64,000 nt of DNA from an uncultured Clostridium sp. (GTDB taxonomy: Bacteria; Bacillota; Clostridia; TANB77; CAG-508), in the NCBI GenBank assembly GCA_900553685.1, contig USEI01000003.1:62001-126000 (forward strand), written 5' to 3'. The notes beneath the pieces are model-generated. The model saw only the letters and a list, made by a program, of their open reading frames with translations, did no database searches and was not told the DNA's origin. Numbering within the stretch: the first letter of the stretch is position 1; the number at the start of each line of letters is the position of its first letter. Positions 17,500-29,327 of this stretch are shown here, one piece after another. The translations under genes were made by a program, and so were the position numbers.

Positions 17500-17667
17500 T
17501 TATTTGCTATTTTCATATTTCTCTAAATTAGCATCATTTTGATTAATATTATTTCGTACATTTTTTTCTTTCTCATATTCTCGCAAAGGCTTTTGCATTG
17601 CAAAAAAATACACAGTGAATAACAAAGCTAAACTTACTGCCATAATTAACACAAAAACTTTTTTCAT
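17500..17667 (-). CDS. Small single-span membrane protein
   Basis: 55 aa. A Lys-rich start is followed by a hydrophobic segment (VFVLIMAVSLALLFTVYFF) and a charged tail. The ATG at 17667 has AAAGGAGAAG in front at good spacing, which supports translation. It lies between two fragmentary or unknown genes on the same strand. No family is recognised. Confidence 0.5.
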   Translation of the reverse strand: MKKVFVLIMAVSLALLFTVYFFAMQKPLREYEKEKNVRNNINQNDANLEKYENSK

Positions 17668-17708
17668 TTTCTTCTCCTTTTATAAAAAAGTTTTCAAATT
17701 TTATATGT

Positions 17709-17930
17709 TTATACCCAATTTTTAATTATTTCTTCACTAATATTTAAGTTTCCTCTTCCAATACCTAAATTAATTTCTGGTTTATTTTCTCCATGATAAT
17801 CACTTCCACCTGACATTAATAAATTATTTTCTCTACAATATCTGCACATATATTCAATTTCAGTTTCCGAAAAATTACTATGATAACATTCAAAACCATA
17901 AATTTTACAAAAATAAATGTCTCCTTTCAT
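17709..17930 (-). pseudogene. C-terminal remnant of a PHP-domain phosphoesterase
   Basis: 73 aa. GFECYHSNFSETEIEYMCRY followed by NNLLMSGGSDYHG and PEINLGIGRGNL is the conserved C-terminal end of PHP-family phosphoesterases (TrpH/YciV type), which are normally about 280 aa. The N-terminal metal-binding HxH motifs are missing and the frame begins abruptly, so this is a 5'-truncated, probably dead gene. It marks a deletion scar next to the FtsX-like gene. Confidence 0.75.
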
Positions 17931-17954
17931 ATATTATCATAATTCAATATATTT

Positions 17955-18446
17955 CTATTGATTAAGCTTTTTTAACTTTATACCAATAATTGTAATTAAT
18001 GGAATCATAACTGTTAATAAATTAATTAAAAAAATACGAATATTTATATAATTGAAAATAGTCAAGTTTCTAATATGTAATATAATACTTAATATACAAA
18101 ATGCTATAATATCTCCAATTATTGTTATTAAAAACAAACTAAAAAACATTATTTTTCTTATTTGCTTATTTGAATATCCATTACTTCTAAGTATTTTCAT
18201 ATTTATTAATTCATTTTTTACAATGTTTCTGTAACTCAAGAAATACATAACAGATATTATTACTAGAATACTATATTTAATAATTTCAAATAAGAAAGCT
18301 TTATTAACTTTTATACCACAATATATCTCTAAAAAAATTTGAATATTTATACCTAAATTTAGCACTATGAAAAAAATAGTAGATAAAATTATATATATTC
18401 TATTAACTTTATTTCTTAGTATACTTTTTATATGTGTTACTAACAT
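17955..18446 (-). CDS. Short FtsX-like membrane protein
   Basis: 163 aa with four hydrophobic segments (about 18-40, 55-72, 98-122 and 132-155). The stretch NMKILRSNGYSNKQIRKIMFFS between the second and third segments resembles the FtsX/MacB permease core, where a similar ILRxxGxSxxxI precedes a membrane helix. No large extracellular domain is present between helices 1 and 2. No partner ATPase is adjacent. Upstream on the same strand is an anti-sigma factor carrying an FtsX-type extracellular domain, which makes a functional link plausible. The ATG follows AAGGAGAAG. Confidence 0.5.
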   Translation of the reverse strand: MLVTHIKSILRNKVNRIYIILSTIFFIVLNLGINIQIFLEIYCGIKVNKAFLFEIIKYSILVIISVMYFLSYRNIVKNELINMKILRSNGYSNKQIRKIMFFSLFLITIIGDIIAFCILSIILHIRNLTIFNYINIRIFLINLLTVMIPLITIIGIKLKKLNQ

Positions 18447-18559
18447 TTCTTCTCCTTATTGTATTTATTGTATTCAAAAAGATACATAAAATCAATAGTT
18501 ATTATATATAACTTTTTATTTTATTCAATTAAAAAAATGGCGAAAATTGGTTATTTATT

Positions 18560-19201
18560 TTATTTTATTTTATTAATTACATTATATATAAATATCACAT
18601 ATGGATTTGAATTTATATTTGAATAAACTTTCTTTATTCCTTCCATATTTGGAGCCAAATTCTCTACTTTTTTTAAATTTGTTAATTTTCCTGTAATTAT
18701 TAAACTTTCTGGAAAAACGTTTTTATTCTCAAATCCTTTAAGTAAGTTCTCACCTTCCTCTCCAAGTTTTTCTTTCATATTATCTAAAGCATCATTTGAA
18801 GAAACATATTGTATTTGTAATTTTTCATCAATTTCTTTAATTTGCTCTTTTATGTCTTCTATTTTACTTTCTGCTATATTATCTTCTAAAAAAAGTTCAA
18901 TTTTTAACTCTTTAAAATAATTTTTAAAAGAAACTATGCTTATAGTTATAAATAATAAAAAGATTATTCCTAATATAATTAAAATTATATTTTTGATAAT
19001 ATTTCTTTTCCTCATCTTTTTTAAATAATCAATTTCTATTTCTTCATTTTCATTTATAACATCCTCTTTTATTTCTTTTAATACCTCTTTACATTTTTCG
19101 CATTTTTCTAAATGTTTTTCTACAAAATCTTTTGATCCTTCTTTTAAAGTTCCATCAAAATATGAAATTAATAAATCTTGAACAATATCACAATCTTTCA
19201 T
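18560..19201 (-). CDS. Anti-sigma factor: zf-HC2, membrane helix, FtsX-type extracellular domain
   Basis: 213 aa. The N-terminus is an anti-sigma zinc finger: CDIVQDLLISYFDG, then VEKHLEKCEKCKE with the HxxxCxxC motif. A membrane helix spans about 72-92. The C-terminal 115 residues align by eye with the FtsX extracellular domain: ELFLEDNIAESKIEDIKEQI, IQYVSSNDALDNMKEKLGEE, then PESLIITGKL and MEGIKKVYSN. In FtsX this domain contacts peptidoglycan-hydrolase partners outside the cell. The gene overlaps the upstream sigma gene by 14 bp, so the pair is coupled. I know of no described protein with this domain order, which is a statement of ignorance, not a search result. Confidence 0.75.
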   Translation of the reverse strand: MKDCDIVQDLLISYFDGTLKEGSKDFVEKHLEKCEKCKEVLKEIKEDVINENEEIEIDYLKKMRKRNIIKNIILIILGIIFLLFITISIVSFKNYFKELKIELFLEDNIAESKIEDIKEQIKEIDEKLQIQYVSSNDALDNMKEKLGEEGENLLKGFENKNVFPESLIITGKLTNLKKVENLAPNMEGIKKVYSNINSNPYVIFIYNVINKIK

Positions 19202-19676
19202 TTTTATCCTCCTTCAACTTTTGCTTTCCACGAAAATAAACAACTCTTGCCCAACTAGCTGTTCTATTCATTATTTGTGCAATTTCTTCATATTCTAAAT
19301 TTCCAAAAATTCTTAAATAAATTACTTTTTTAGTTTCTTTATCTAATTTTTGTATTTTCTTTAACAATTGAAGTTTCTCATCTTTTTCATATAATTTTTC
19401 TTCAAAACTTTCTACAGCGATATTCTCAATTTCAGATAAAGATATTTTCTTTATTCCCTTTTCTTTTTTTAATTGTTTGTACCAAATGTTCTTTGCAATT
19501 TGGCAAAGCCATGTAGTTATCTTACTCTTTCCTTCAAATTTATTTATATCTTTCACTGCCACTAAAAAAGCTTCTTGAACAATTTCTTCTGATAGTTCTT
19601 TATTCCCTGTTAAGCAGAATATATATTTATATACTATTTTAAAATATTTTGAATAATTTTCTTCAACATTCTGCAT
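19188..19676 (-). CDS. ECF-family RNA polymerase sigma factor
   Basis: 162 aa. Region 2 contains KELSEEIVQEAFLVAVKDINKF and region 4 contains LEYEEIAQIMNRTASWARVVYFRGKQKL. The start was placed at ATG 19676 because AAAGGAGG ends 7 bases upstream; a longer frame from a GTG would include that site. It is co-translated with the zf-HC2 anti-sigma gene, whose start overlaps the sigma 3' end. It likely reports an envelope or cell-wall signal. Confidence 0.88.
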   Translation of the reverse strand: MQNVEENYSKYFKIVYKYIFCLTGNKELSEEIVQEAFLVAVKDINKFEGKSKITTWLCQIAKNIWYKQLKKEKGIKKISLSEIENIAVESFEEKLYEKDEKLQLLKKIQKLDKETKKVIYLRIFGNLEYEEIAQIMNRTASWARVVYFRGKQKLKEDKNERL

Positions 19677-19877
19677 AACTTTTCCTCCTTTCACTTTATT
19701 AGTGTCTTAAAATTAGTTTTTGTTACACTTTTATTTTATCATTTATATAACAAAAAACTTATTAAATTATATATATTAAATTTTAAAGCTTATCTTTTAT
19801 ATTATAAAACCTTTATTTTTCTATAAGTTTGTGTTATTATAATAGGCGTAAAATTTAATTATTTAAAGGGATTTATT

Positions 19878-22217
19878 ATGAATTTAAAAACACTTGAAAA
19901 GTTAGAATTTAATAAAATTTGTGAAATATTAAAAGATTATGCTATTACTTTTATTGGAAAAGAATATTCAATCAATTTAAAACCTTTAGAAAATAAATCT
20001 GAAATTGTAAAAGCTCAAAAACAAACTACAGAGGCATCTATACTTTTATATAGAAAAGGTTCTGCTCCAATATCTGAAATTGAAAATATAACATCACATA
20101 TAAAAAAATTAAATAGTGGTTTATTTTTAAGTATTAAACAATTATTAGATTTATCAAATATTCTAAAAACATCTGCTAACTTGAAGGATTATTTCTTTAC
20201 TACAGAAATTGATATGTCTGAATTTATAAATCTTACAAATTTATTTAACAATTTATACATAAATCCATCTATTGAAAAAACAATAAATTCAGCCATTATA
20301 GATGAAAATACTATTTCAGATACTGCATCAAAAGAATTGTCAAATATTAGAAAAAATTTAAGAATTAAAGAACAAGAAATACGTTCAAAATTAAATTCTT
20401 TTTTACATTCAAAATACATTCAAGAAGCTGTAATAACTGTAAGAAATGGACGTTTTGTTGTTCCTGTAAAAAATGAATATCGTCAAGAAGTTAAAGGTTT
20501 TATACATGATATTTCCTCTAGTGGTTCAACGGTATTTATTGAGCCTGTATCAATTTTTGACTTAAATAACGATTTAAATAACTTAAAAAATGAAGAACAA
20601 ATTGAAATAGAAAAAATTTTACAAAAACTTTCTTCATTATTTTTTGATATTATTCCAAATATAGAAAATGATATTAATTTAATTGGACTTATAGATTTTA
20701 TTTTTGCAAAAGCAAAATATTCAAATTTTTTAGATGCTACAGAACCCATAATAAATGATAATAAAATTATTAATTTAATTGATGCTTGGCATCCATTAAT
20801 AAGCAAAAATCTTGCAGTAAAAAACACAATTCCTATTGGTGAAAAATACAATACTTTGATAATAACTGGACCAAATACTGGTGGAAAAACTGTAACTTTA
20901 AAAACTGCTGGTATTTTAATGCTAATGGCAATGAGTGGTCTTCACATAACAGCTAAAGAAGGAAGTAGTATTTATATTGCCGATAATATTTTCGCTGATA
21001 TTGGTGATGATCAAAGTATAGCAGATTCTTTAAGTACATTTTCTTCACATATCACTAATATTGCTAATATTTTGAAAAATGCAACTGAAAATAGCTTTGT
21101 ACTTATAGATGAGCTTGGTTCTGGTACTGACCCTGTTGAAGGATCAAGTTTAGCAATAAGTATCTTAGAAAAACTTAGTTCAATAAATTGTTTAACATTA
21201 TCAACCACACATTATCCTGAAATTAAGCATTTTGCATTAATTACAGATGGTTTTGAAAATGCAAGTGTTGAATTTGATATTGAAACTCTATCTCCTACCT
21301 ATAAACTTTTGCTTGGAGTTCCTGGAGCTAGTAATGCTTTTGCAATTAGTCGAAAATTAGGTATCTCAGAAGAAATCATTGATAGAGCCAAACAATTCAT
21401 TGATACAGATAAAATAAATATTGAAGAATTACTTACTAATATTTATGAAGATAAAAGAGCTATTGAACAAGAAAAGCAGAAAACTCTAGAAAATTCTAAA
21501 AAGATTGAAACTTTAAAAAGTTCTCTTGAAGTTGATTTTTCAAAACTTGAACATCAAGAAAAAGATATAATAAATAAAGCTAAAGAGCAAGCTAGAGATA
21601 TTTTAATCTCAGCAAAAGAAGATGCAAATAAAATTATAAAAGAAATAGAGAATTCTTTTAATAATAAAACTTCTAATAAATTAAGAAGCAAATTAAATCA
21701 AAAAATTGATGACTTAAAAATTATAAATTCCACTGATAATAACACTACAATAAATTTAAATGAATTAAAAATTGGTATGGAAGTATATGTGAAAAAATTA
21801 AAACAAAATGGCACTATTTTGTCTATTTCTAAAGATGATAAAATTCAAGTTCAATTACCTCTTGGTAAAATGTTTTTCGAAGTTCAAGAGTTAGATATAG
21901 TAAAAAAATCTTCAAAAGAACAAAAACAAATAAGAACAAATTATTCAAATAAGAAAGATTTTAAACCTAAAGCAATTTCAACAGAAATTAATGTTTTAGG
22001 ACAAACTGTTGAAGAAGCATGTTTTGAAATTGATAAATTTTTAGATAATTGCGCTTTAAACGGCTTATCTTCAACTAGAATCATTCATGGAAAAGGTACT
22101 GGTGCTCTTCGCAATGGTATCCATAATTTTTTAAAAAATCACCCACATGTAAAAAGCTTTAGACTTGGAACTTTTGGTGAAGGTGAAATGGGTGTTACAA
22201 TAGTTGAAATAAAATAA
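19878..22217 (+). CDS. mutS2: Endonuclease MutS2
   Basis: 779 aa, full length. An N-terminal MutS core and lever region leads to the ATPase domain with Walker A GPNTGGKT (about 333-340) and Walker B VLIDELGSGTDP. A coiled-coil linker follows (about 515-620), then a C-terminal Smr nuclease domain with INVLGQTVEEA, RIIHGKGTGALR and GVTIVEIK. MutS2 resolves recombination intermediates and, in Bacillus, senses collided ribosomes; it is not a mismatch-repair protein. The ATG follows AAAGGG. A folT gene begins 28 bp downstream on the same strand. Confidence 0.95.
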   Translation: MNLKTLEKLEFNKICEILKDYAITFIGKEYSINLKPLENKSEIVKAQKQTTEASILLYRKGSAPISEIENITSHIKKLNSGLFLSIKQLLDLSNILKTSANLKDYFFTTEIDMSEFINLTNLFNNLYINPSIEKTINSAIIDENTISDTASKELSNIRKNLRIKEQEIRSKLNSFLHSKYIQEAVITVRNGRFVVPVKNEYRQEVKGFIHDISSSGSTVFIEPVSIFDLNNDLNNLKNEEQIEIEKILQKLSSLFFDIIPNIENDINLIGLIDFIFAKAKYSNFLDATEPIINDNKIINLIDAWHPLISKNLAVKNTIPIGEKYNTLIITGPNTGGKTVTLKTAGILMLMAMSGLHITAKEGSSIYIADNIFADIGDDQSIADSLSTFSSHITNIANILKNATENSFVLIDELGSGTDPVEGSSLAISILEKLSSINCLTLSTTHYPEIKHFALITDGFENASVEFDIETLSPTYKLLLGVPGASNAFAISRKLGISEEIIDRAKQFIDTDKINIEELLTNIYEDKRAIEQEKQKTLENSKKIETLKSSLEVDFSKLEHQEKDIINKAKEQARDILISAKEDANKIIKEIENSFNNKTSNKLRSKLNQKIDDLKIINSTDNNTTINLNELKIGMEVYVKKLKQNGTILSISKDDKIQVQLPLGKMFFEVQELDIVKKSSKEQKQIRTNYSNKKDFKPKAISTEINVLGQTVEEACFEIDKFLDNCALNGLSSTRIIHGKGTGALRNGIHNFLKNHPHVKSFRLGTFGEGEMGVTIVEIK

Positions 22218-22245
22218 AAAAATATTTATAAAAGGAGCTATTTAT

Positions 22246-22776
22246 ATGTCTAAAACAAAAAAAATAATCTTATCTGGTTTATTACTTGGATTATTAATTG
22301 TACTTTCAAGATTTATTTCTATAAAAACACCAATTATAGTAATTAGCTTTAGCTTTATACCTATTATGATTTCTGCCTATATACTAGGTCCATTATATTC
22401 GTGTTTAGTCGCAGCTCTTGGAGATTTAATTGGCGCTCTTTTATTTCCTTTTGGTGAATATTTTGTAGGTTTCACAATCGTTCAAGGTTTAGTTGGACTT
22501 GTATATGGTATAGTACTTTATAAAAAAGATGGTTTCTTTACAGGTAAAAAATTAATTTTTAGGCTTGTTATTAGTAGTATTTTGGTACTTGGAATTATAG
22601 AACTTTTAATCATGAGTTTAATGTTACACTTTTTATATGGCAGTGCCTTTATTGCTATATTATCAACCAGATTAATTACTAAACTTATAATGCTTCCAAT
22701 TCAAATTCTAGTAATGTATTTTCTATCAAAATATATTATTGAGCTTACAAATAAATACCTAATTACAGAAGATTAA
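22246..22776 (+). CDS. folT: ECF transporter S component, probably folate (FolT)
   Basis: 176 aa with five or six membrane segments. The opening ILSGLLLGLLIVLSRFISIKTP and the later ISAYILGPLYSCLVAALGDLIGALLFP are typical of the folate-family S component, which binds the vitamin at the membrane. The downstream genes encode the ATPase, the T component and folylpolyglutamate synthase, which supports folate as substrate. The ATG follows AAAGGAG, 28 bp after mutS2. Confidence 0.8.
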   Translation: MSKTKKIILSGLLLGLLIVLSRFISIKTPIIVISFSFIPIMISAYILGPLYSCLVAALGDLIGALLFPFGEYFVGFTIVQGLVGLVYGIVLYKKDGFFTGKKLIFRLVISSILVLGIIELLIMSLMLHFLYGSAFIAILSTRLITKLIMLPIQILVMYFLSKYIIELTNKYLITED

Positions 22777-22802
22777 TATTATAAAACTAACAACTATTTT
22801 TT

Positions 22803-22850
22803 AACCTTGTCATAATTATATTTGCAATTTTATAAAACTTGACAAAGGTA
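22803..22850. promoter_or_regulatory. Inverted repeat before ecfA
   Basis: ACCTTGTCA and TGACAAAGGT flank about 29 AT-rich bases in the folT-ecfA gap. It could be an intercistronic hairpin adjusting ecfA relative to folT. Not a known riboswitch. Confidence 0.4.
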
Positions 22851-22878
22851 AATTATTTAATAATTAAAGGATTTTATT

Positions 22879-23694
22879 ATGATAAAAATAGATAACTTAC
22901 ATTATAAATTTAAAACTACACAATTTGAAATCTCTAACTTAAACCTTGAGATTTCAGATGGAGAATTTGTATGTATAATTGGTAAAAATGGTTCTGGAAA
23001 ATCTACATTTTCTAAACTTCTAGCGGGTCTTACCAAATTTAAAACTGGAAATATTTTTATAGATAATATTTCTTTAAAAGATAAGAAAAATTTTTTAAAA
23101 ATAAGAGAAAAAGTAAGTATTGTATTTCAAAATCCAGAAAATCAAATTATTTTTGATAAAGTTTATGATGATATAGCTTTTTCTTTAAAAAATCTACATA
23201 TTCCCTATTCTGAATTTGATACTCGAATAGAAAAAGCTTTAAAAAAAGTAGGTATGTTAAATTATAAAAATTCATCAACAAATGAACTATCACTTGGACA
23301 AAAACAAAAAATTGCTATTGCATCTGCACTTGCTATAAATCCAAGTATATTAATTTTAGATGAACCAACAACAATGCTTGATCCAATGAGTAAAGTTTCA
23401 ATTTATGAAACTTTAAAAAAACTTAATAGATCTGGTACTACTATTATTTTCGTGACTAATTTTATAGACGAAATCTTACTTTCTGATAAAATCGTTTTAT
23501 TTGATGAAGGTAATATAAAGAAAGTTTTTTATAAAAAAGATTTATTTGAAAACTTAAATTTTTTAAAAGATTTTCTTGCACCTGGTATTGTTTCTATACT
23601 TATTAAATTATATCAAAATAATATTAATGTTGATATAGAAAATTTTTCATTAGATACAATTACAGAAGAAATAAAAAAATCTTTAAGCCAATAA
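22879..23694 (+). CDS. ecfA: Energy-coupling factor ATPase (single EcfA) with altered H-loop
   Basis: 271 aa ABC ATPase. Walker A is GKNGSGKST, the Q-loop is VFQNPENQI, the signature is LSLGQKQK and Walker B is ILILDEPT. These fit the CbiO/EcfA group that drives ECF vitamin uptake. The switch position, normally THD, reads VTNFIDE, so the catalytic H-loop histidine is replaced by Asn. Most ECF loci encode two ATPases or one competent homodimer; only one is visible here. A partner with an intact H-loop may be encoded elsewhere. It sits between folT and ecfT. Confidence 0.88.
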   Translation: MIKIDNLHYKFKTTQFEISNLNLEISDGEFVCIIGKNGSGKSTFSKLLAGLTKFKTGNIFIDNISLKDKKNFLKIREKVSIVFQNPENQIIFDKVYDDIAFSLKNLHIPYSEFDTRIEKALKKVGMLNYKNSSTNELSLGQKQKIAIASALAINPSILILDEPTTMLDPMSKVSIYETLKKLNRSGTTIIFVTNFIDEILLSDKIVLFDEGNIKKVFYKKDLFENLNFLKDFLAPGIVSILIKLYQNNINVDIENFSLDTITEEIKKSLSQ

Positions 23695-23763
23695 TTATAA
23701 AAAAAGATACTTTAAATTTTAAAGTTACTTAATAATTTTTAATAATAATTTTAGGAGTAAGTC

Positions 23764-24327
23764 TTGTTAAATTTTATTTTGTTTTTAAGTTTTATAGTTT
23801 ATATATTTTTTATATTTGCTACACAAAATTTAATATTTGAAATTATTATATTACTAATAAATTTTATAATAATGATTAGTTTTAAGGTTTCATTAAGAAA
23901 AGCTTTTACTAATCTACTTTTTTTAATGCCTTTTATTTTAATAACTGGAATATTTAATTTATTTTTCGGAAATTTATATGAAGCGTTTTTTATTACTTTT
24001 AAATTAATATTAGTATGTAATATAACATATATTTTTAAAGTTACAGTTGGAACTACAAATATAATAAAAGCCATTGAAACTTTATTTTTTCCATTAAAAC
24101 TCTTTGGTATCTCTCCAACCGATATTAGTTTAATAATAAATGTTTCACTAACTTTTATACCAAATCTAATACGAGATTTAAATGAAATAAAAAATACTTT
24201 AAAATCTAAATCTTGCATAAATCTTTTTGAAAAAAATACATATACTTTTAAAATACTATTAACTTCTATTTTCAAAAAAACTAACGATTTAGAACTTGCT
24301 TTAAAAGCTAAAGGCTTTTCAGAATAG
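23764..24327 (+). CDS. ecfT: Energy-coupling factor transmembrane protein EcfT
   Basis: 187 aa starting at TTG 23764 with TAGGAG upstream. About four hydrophobic segments precede the coupling region, which contains two Ala-Arg-Gly-like motifs (LKSKSCINL and ALKAKGFSE) that grip the ATPase pair. It is shorter than typical EcfT proteins of about 260 aa, mainly at the N-terminus, and ends right after the second motif. It links the folate S component to the ATPase. Confidence 0.75.
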   Translation: MLNFILFLSFIVYIFFIFATQNLIFEIIILLINFIIMISFKVSLRKAFTNLLFLMPFILITGIFNLFFGNLYEAFFITFKLILVCNITYIFKVTVGTTNIIKAIETLFFPLKLFGISPTDISLIINVSLTFIPNLIRDLNEIKNTLKSKSCINLFEKNTYTFKILLTSIFKKTNDLELALKAKGFSE

Positions 24328-24361
24328 AATTACTTTATTAAATAAAATATAGGGAGATAAT

Positions 24362-25648
24362 ATGAGCCTAGACAAATATATATCTAATTTTGAATTTATG
24401 ACTTCAGACAAACCTAATTTAAATGCAATGAATTGGTTTATGAAGGAGCTTAATCATCCAGAAAAAAAACTAAAATTCATTCATATTGCTGGAACTAATG
24501 GAAAAGGCAGCATTTGCGAAATGTTAAGTAAAATACTAATTACTTCTGGTTATAAAGTAGGAAAATTTATTTCACCTTATCTTATAACTTTAAATGAAGC
24601 AATCTGTATCAATAATTATTATTTTTCTAAAGATGATGAAAATTACTATATTCCTTTAATTGATAAACTTGTAAAAAAATATATAAAAACCTTTAGCGTA
24701 AAACCTTCTCGTTTTGAAATTGAAACTACACTTGCTTTATTATATTTTTTCAATAATAATTGTGATATTGTTATTTTAGAAGTTGGTCTAGGAGGATTAT
24801 TTGATTGCACAAATATTATTCCAAATTCAATTTCAATAATTGGAAGTATTTCTTTAGATCACACTAACATACTTGGAAATACTATTCAAGAAATTGCTCT
24901 TCAAAAAGCTGGAATAATTAAAGAAAATTCAGATACTATAAAATTTAGTCAAAAAGCTATAGATAATATTATAAAAAAAGTTTGCAAAGAAAAAAAAAAT
25001 AGATTACACATTATAAATTCGAAAGATATATCCAACATATATCATACTACTTATAAAAATACTCACTCTTTAAAAACATTATATCAGAGCTTCGATTATA
25101 AAAATTTTAAAAATATAAAATTGAACTTATTAGGAAGCAAACAAATTGAAAATGCTTGTGTAGTTTTAGAAACTTTAAACATCTTAGAAAGAAAAGGATT
25201 TAAAATTTCAGAAGAAAACATAAAAAACTCTTTAGCAAATATTGTTCATCCTGCTAGATTTGAAATATTATCAGAAAATCCCAATATTATATATGATGGA
25301 GCACATAATAGTAATGCTATAGATAATTTTATCAATACTATAAATGATTATTTAGATTTTAATTATACAAAAACTTTTATAATTTCAATAATAAAAAATA
25401 AAGATTATAAATCCATTTTAAGCAAATTATGTATTAGTTTTCCAAATTCAACTTTTATCTTTACAAATGGAACAAAAGAAGAAAAATTTATATCTAAAGA
25501 AATTTTATATGAATTTGCTAAAAGCTTAAACACATCTAATTTTTTAAAAACAAGTGATTTTACTGAAGCAATAAAAAATACAAATTCAGATTTTAATTTT
25601 ATTGTAGGAAGTTTTTATACTTACAAATTATTGAAAGATATATTATAG
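24362..25648 (+). CDS. folC: Folylpolyglutamate synthase/dihydrofolate synthase
   Basis: 428 aa, normal length. The P-loop HIAGTNGKGSICEML (about 43-57) and the later DHTNILGNTIQEIALQKAGIIK are Mur-ligase-family signatures of FolC, and YDGAHNSNAI marks the C-terminal domain. It adds glutamates to folates in an ATP-dependent reaction and so retains imported folate. It is 34 bp after ecfT, and the folT-ecfA-ecfT-folC order gives a coherent uptake-and-trap operon. The ATG follows AGGGAG. Confidence 0.93.
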   Translation: MSLDKYISNFEFMTSDKPNLNAMNWFMKELNHPEKKLKFIHIAGTNGKGSICEMLSKILITSGYKVGKFISPYLITLNEAICINNYYFSKDDENYYIPLIDKLVKKYIKTFSVKPSRFEIETTLALLYFFNNNCDIVILEVGLGGLFDCTNIIPNSISIIGSISLDHTNILGNTIQEIALQKAGIIKENSDTIKFSQKAIDNIIKKVCKEKKNRLHIINSKDISNIYHTTYKNTHSLKTLYQSFDYKNFKNIKLNLLGSKQIENACVVLETLNILERKGFKISEENIKNSLANIVHPARFEILSENPNIIYDGAHNSNAIDNFINTINDYLDFNYTKTFIISIIKNKDYKSILSKLCISFPNSTFIFTNGTKEEKFISKEILYEFAKSLNTSNFLKTSDFTEAIKNTNSDFNFIVGSFYTYKLLKDIL

Positions 25649-25769
25649 AGCGTTTTTCTAAATGACTTATCAATTAAGTAATTTTATTTTAAATTTGTTA
25701 TTATTTATTTACTTTAACTCAAATTTATTATTCAATAATTATAAATCAAACTTCAAAATAGGTAAAAAA

Positions 25770-25804
25770 TATAGATATAATTAAAAATTATATCTATATT
25801 TTTC
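25770..25804 (+). terminator. Terminator downstream of folC
   Basis: ATAGATATAATT and AATTATATCTAT form a stem followed by a T-run, about 120 bp after the folC stop. Confidence 0.7.
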
Positions 25805-25921
25805 TATACATATCTTTATTATTTATATAAAATTTTTTTATTCTATAAACTATACATTTTAATTTTTACTTTTTATGTATTAGTTATATTTAATTTTATA
25901 TAATCTTTTTTAAATATTCTA

Positions 25922-26581
25922 TTATCTTATTTTTCTGAATACTCCTGAAACTTTACCTAAAATTTGACAATCTGGAACAATAATTGGATCCATTGTAGAA
26001 TTTTCAGGTTGTAATCTAATATGATCTTTTTCTTTATAAAATGTTTTAACTGTTGCTTCATCTCCTATTAAAGCTACTACTATTTCTCCATTATTTGCTG
26101 TATTCTGTTTTCTAACTAATATATAGTCACCATCCAAAATTCCTGCTTCAATCATACTTTCACCTCTAACTGTAAGCATGAAACTTTCACCTGTTCCTAC
26201 AAAATCTAAAGGAATTGGAAATGTGTCTGTAACATTTTCCACAGCTAAAATAGGTTCACCTGCTGTAATTTTTCCAATTACTGGTACATCAACCATTTCT
26301 TTACTTGAATATACTTCTTTATCAAAAGAAATTTGTTCACCTTCTATAGCTCCACCTTTTAGTAACTTTAAAGTTCTACCTTTTTGACTTTCTTTTTGTA
26401 TATAACCTTTCTTTTCTAGTGAAGAAATATAACCATGAACTGTTGCTGTTGATTTTAAATCTACAGCTTTACCTATTTCTCTAACAGATGGTGGATAACC
26501 ATTTGTAGCTATTTGTTTTTCTATAAATTTTAAAATTGCTTTTTCTCTTTTATTAAGTGAATTTGGATCTTTTTTTCTCAT
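25922..26581 (-). CDS. lexA: LexA repressor
   Basis: 219 aa. The N-terminal winged HTH contains [24 protein letters not shown]. The self-cleavage site is the Ala-Gly bond in ITAGEP, the catalytic Ser lies in [10 protein letters not shown] and the Lys in DEATVKTFY. It represses SOS genes until RecA filaments trigger cleavage. It is slightly longer than the usual 200-205 aa because of a linker (about 75-85). It is monocistronic, and its own promoter carries candidate operators. Confidence 0.96.
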   Translation of the reverse strand: MRKKDPNSLNKREKAILKFIEKQIATNGYPPSVREIGKAVDLKSTATVHGYISSLEKKGYIQKESQKGRTLKLLKGGAIEGEQISFDKEVYSSKEMVDVPVIGKITAGEPILAVENVTDTFPIPLDFVGTGESFMLTVRGESMIEAGILDGDYILVRKQNTANNGEIVVALIGDEATVKTFYKEKDHIRLQPENSTMDPIIVPDCQILGKVSGVFRKIR

Positions 26582-26600
26582 TTTTTATTTCCTTTCAATA

Positions 26601-26659
26601 AAACTTTTGTTCTTATATAAATGTATACTATCACAAAACATTTTGTTTGTCAAACAAAA
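26601..26659 (-). promoter_or_regulatory. lexA promoter with candidate SOS operators
   Basis: On the minus strand, TTGACA (26648-26653) and TAGTAT (26625-26630) are 17 bp apart. The -35 box lies inside a perfect 19-bp palindrome, TTTTGTTTGTCAAACAAAA (26641-26659). A second site, GAACAAAAGTTT (26601-26612), matches the GAAC-N4-GTTC-like SOS box in all but the last base and lies in the leader. Autoregulation by LexA is likely. Confidence 0.7.
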
Positions 26660-26666
26660 GTTTTAT

Positions 26667-29238
<2,572 letters not shown>

Positions 29239-29327
29239 TCAAATTATTTTTAGTATGAATCATTATTCTCTCTAACAATTTTGGTAGTTTTATCAAATTT
29301 AAGGTTCATAATTAATTTATCTAAATT

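Noticed and set aside
23799..24275. Long minus-strand frame opposite ecfT
   Set aside because: Shadow of the ecfT coding strand; ecfT fits its family and operon.
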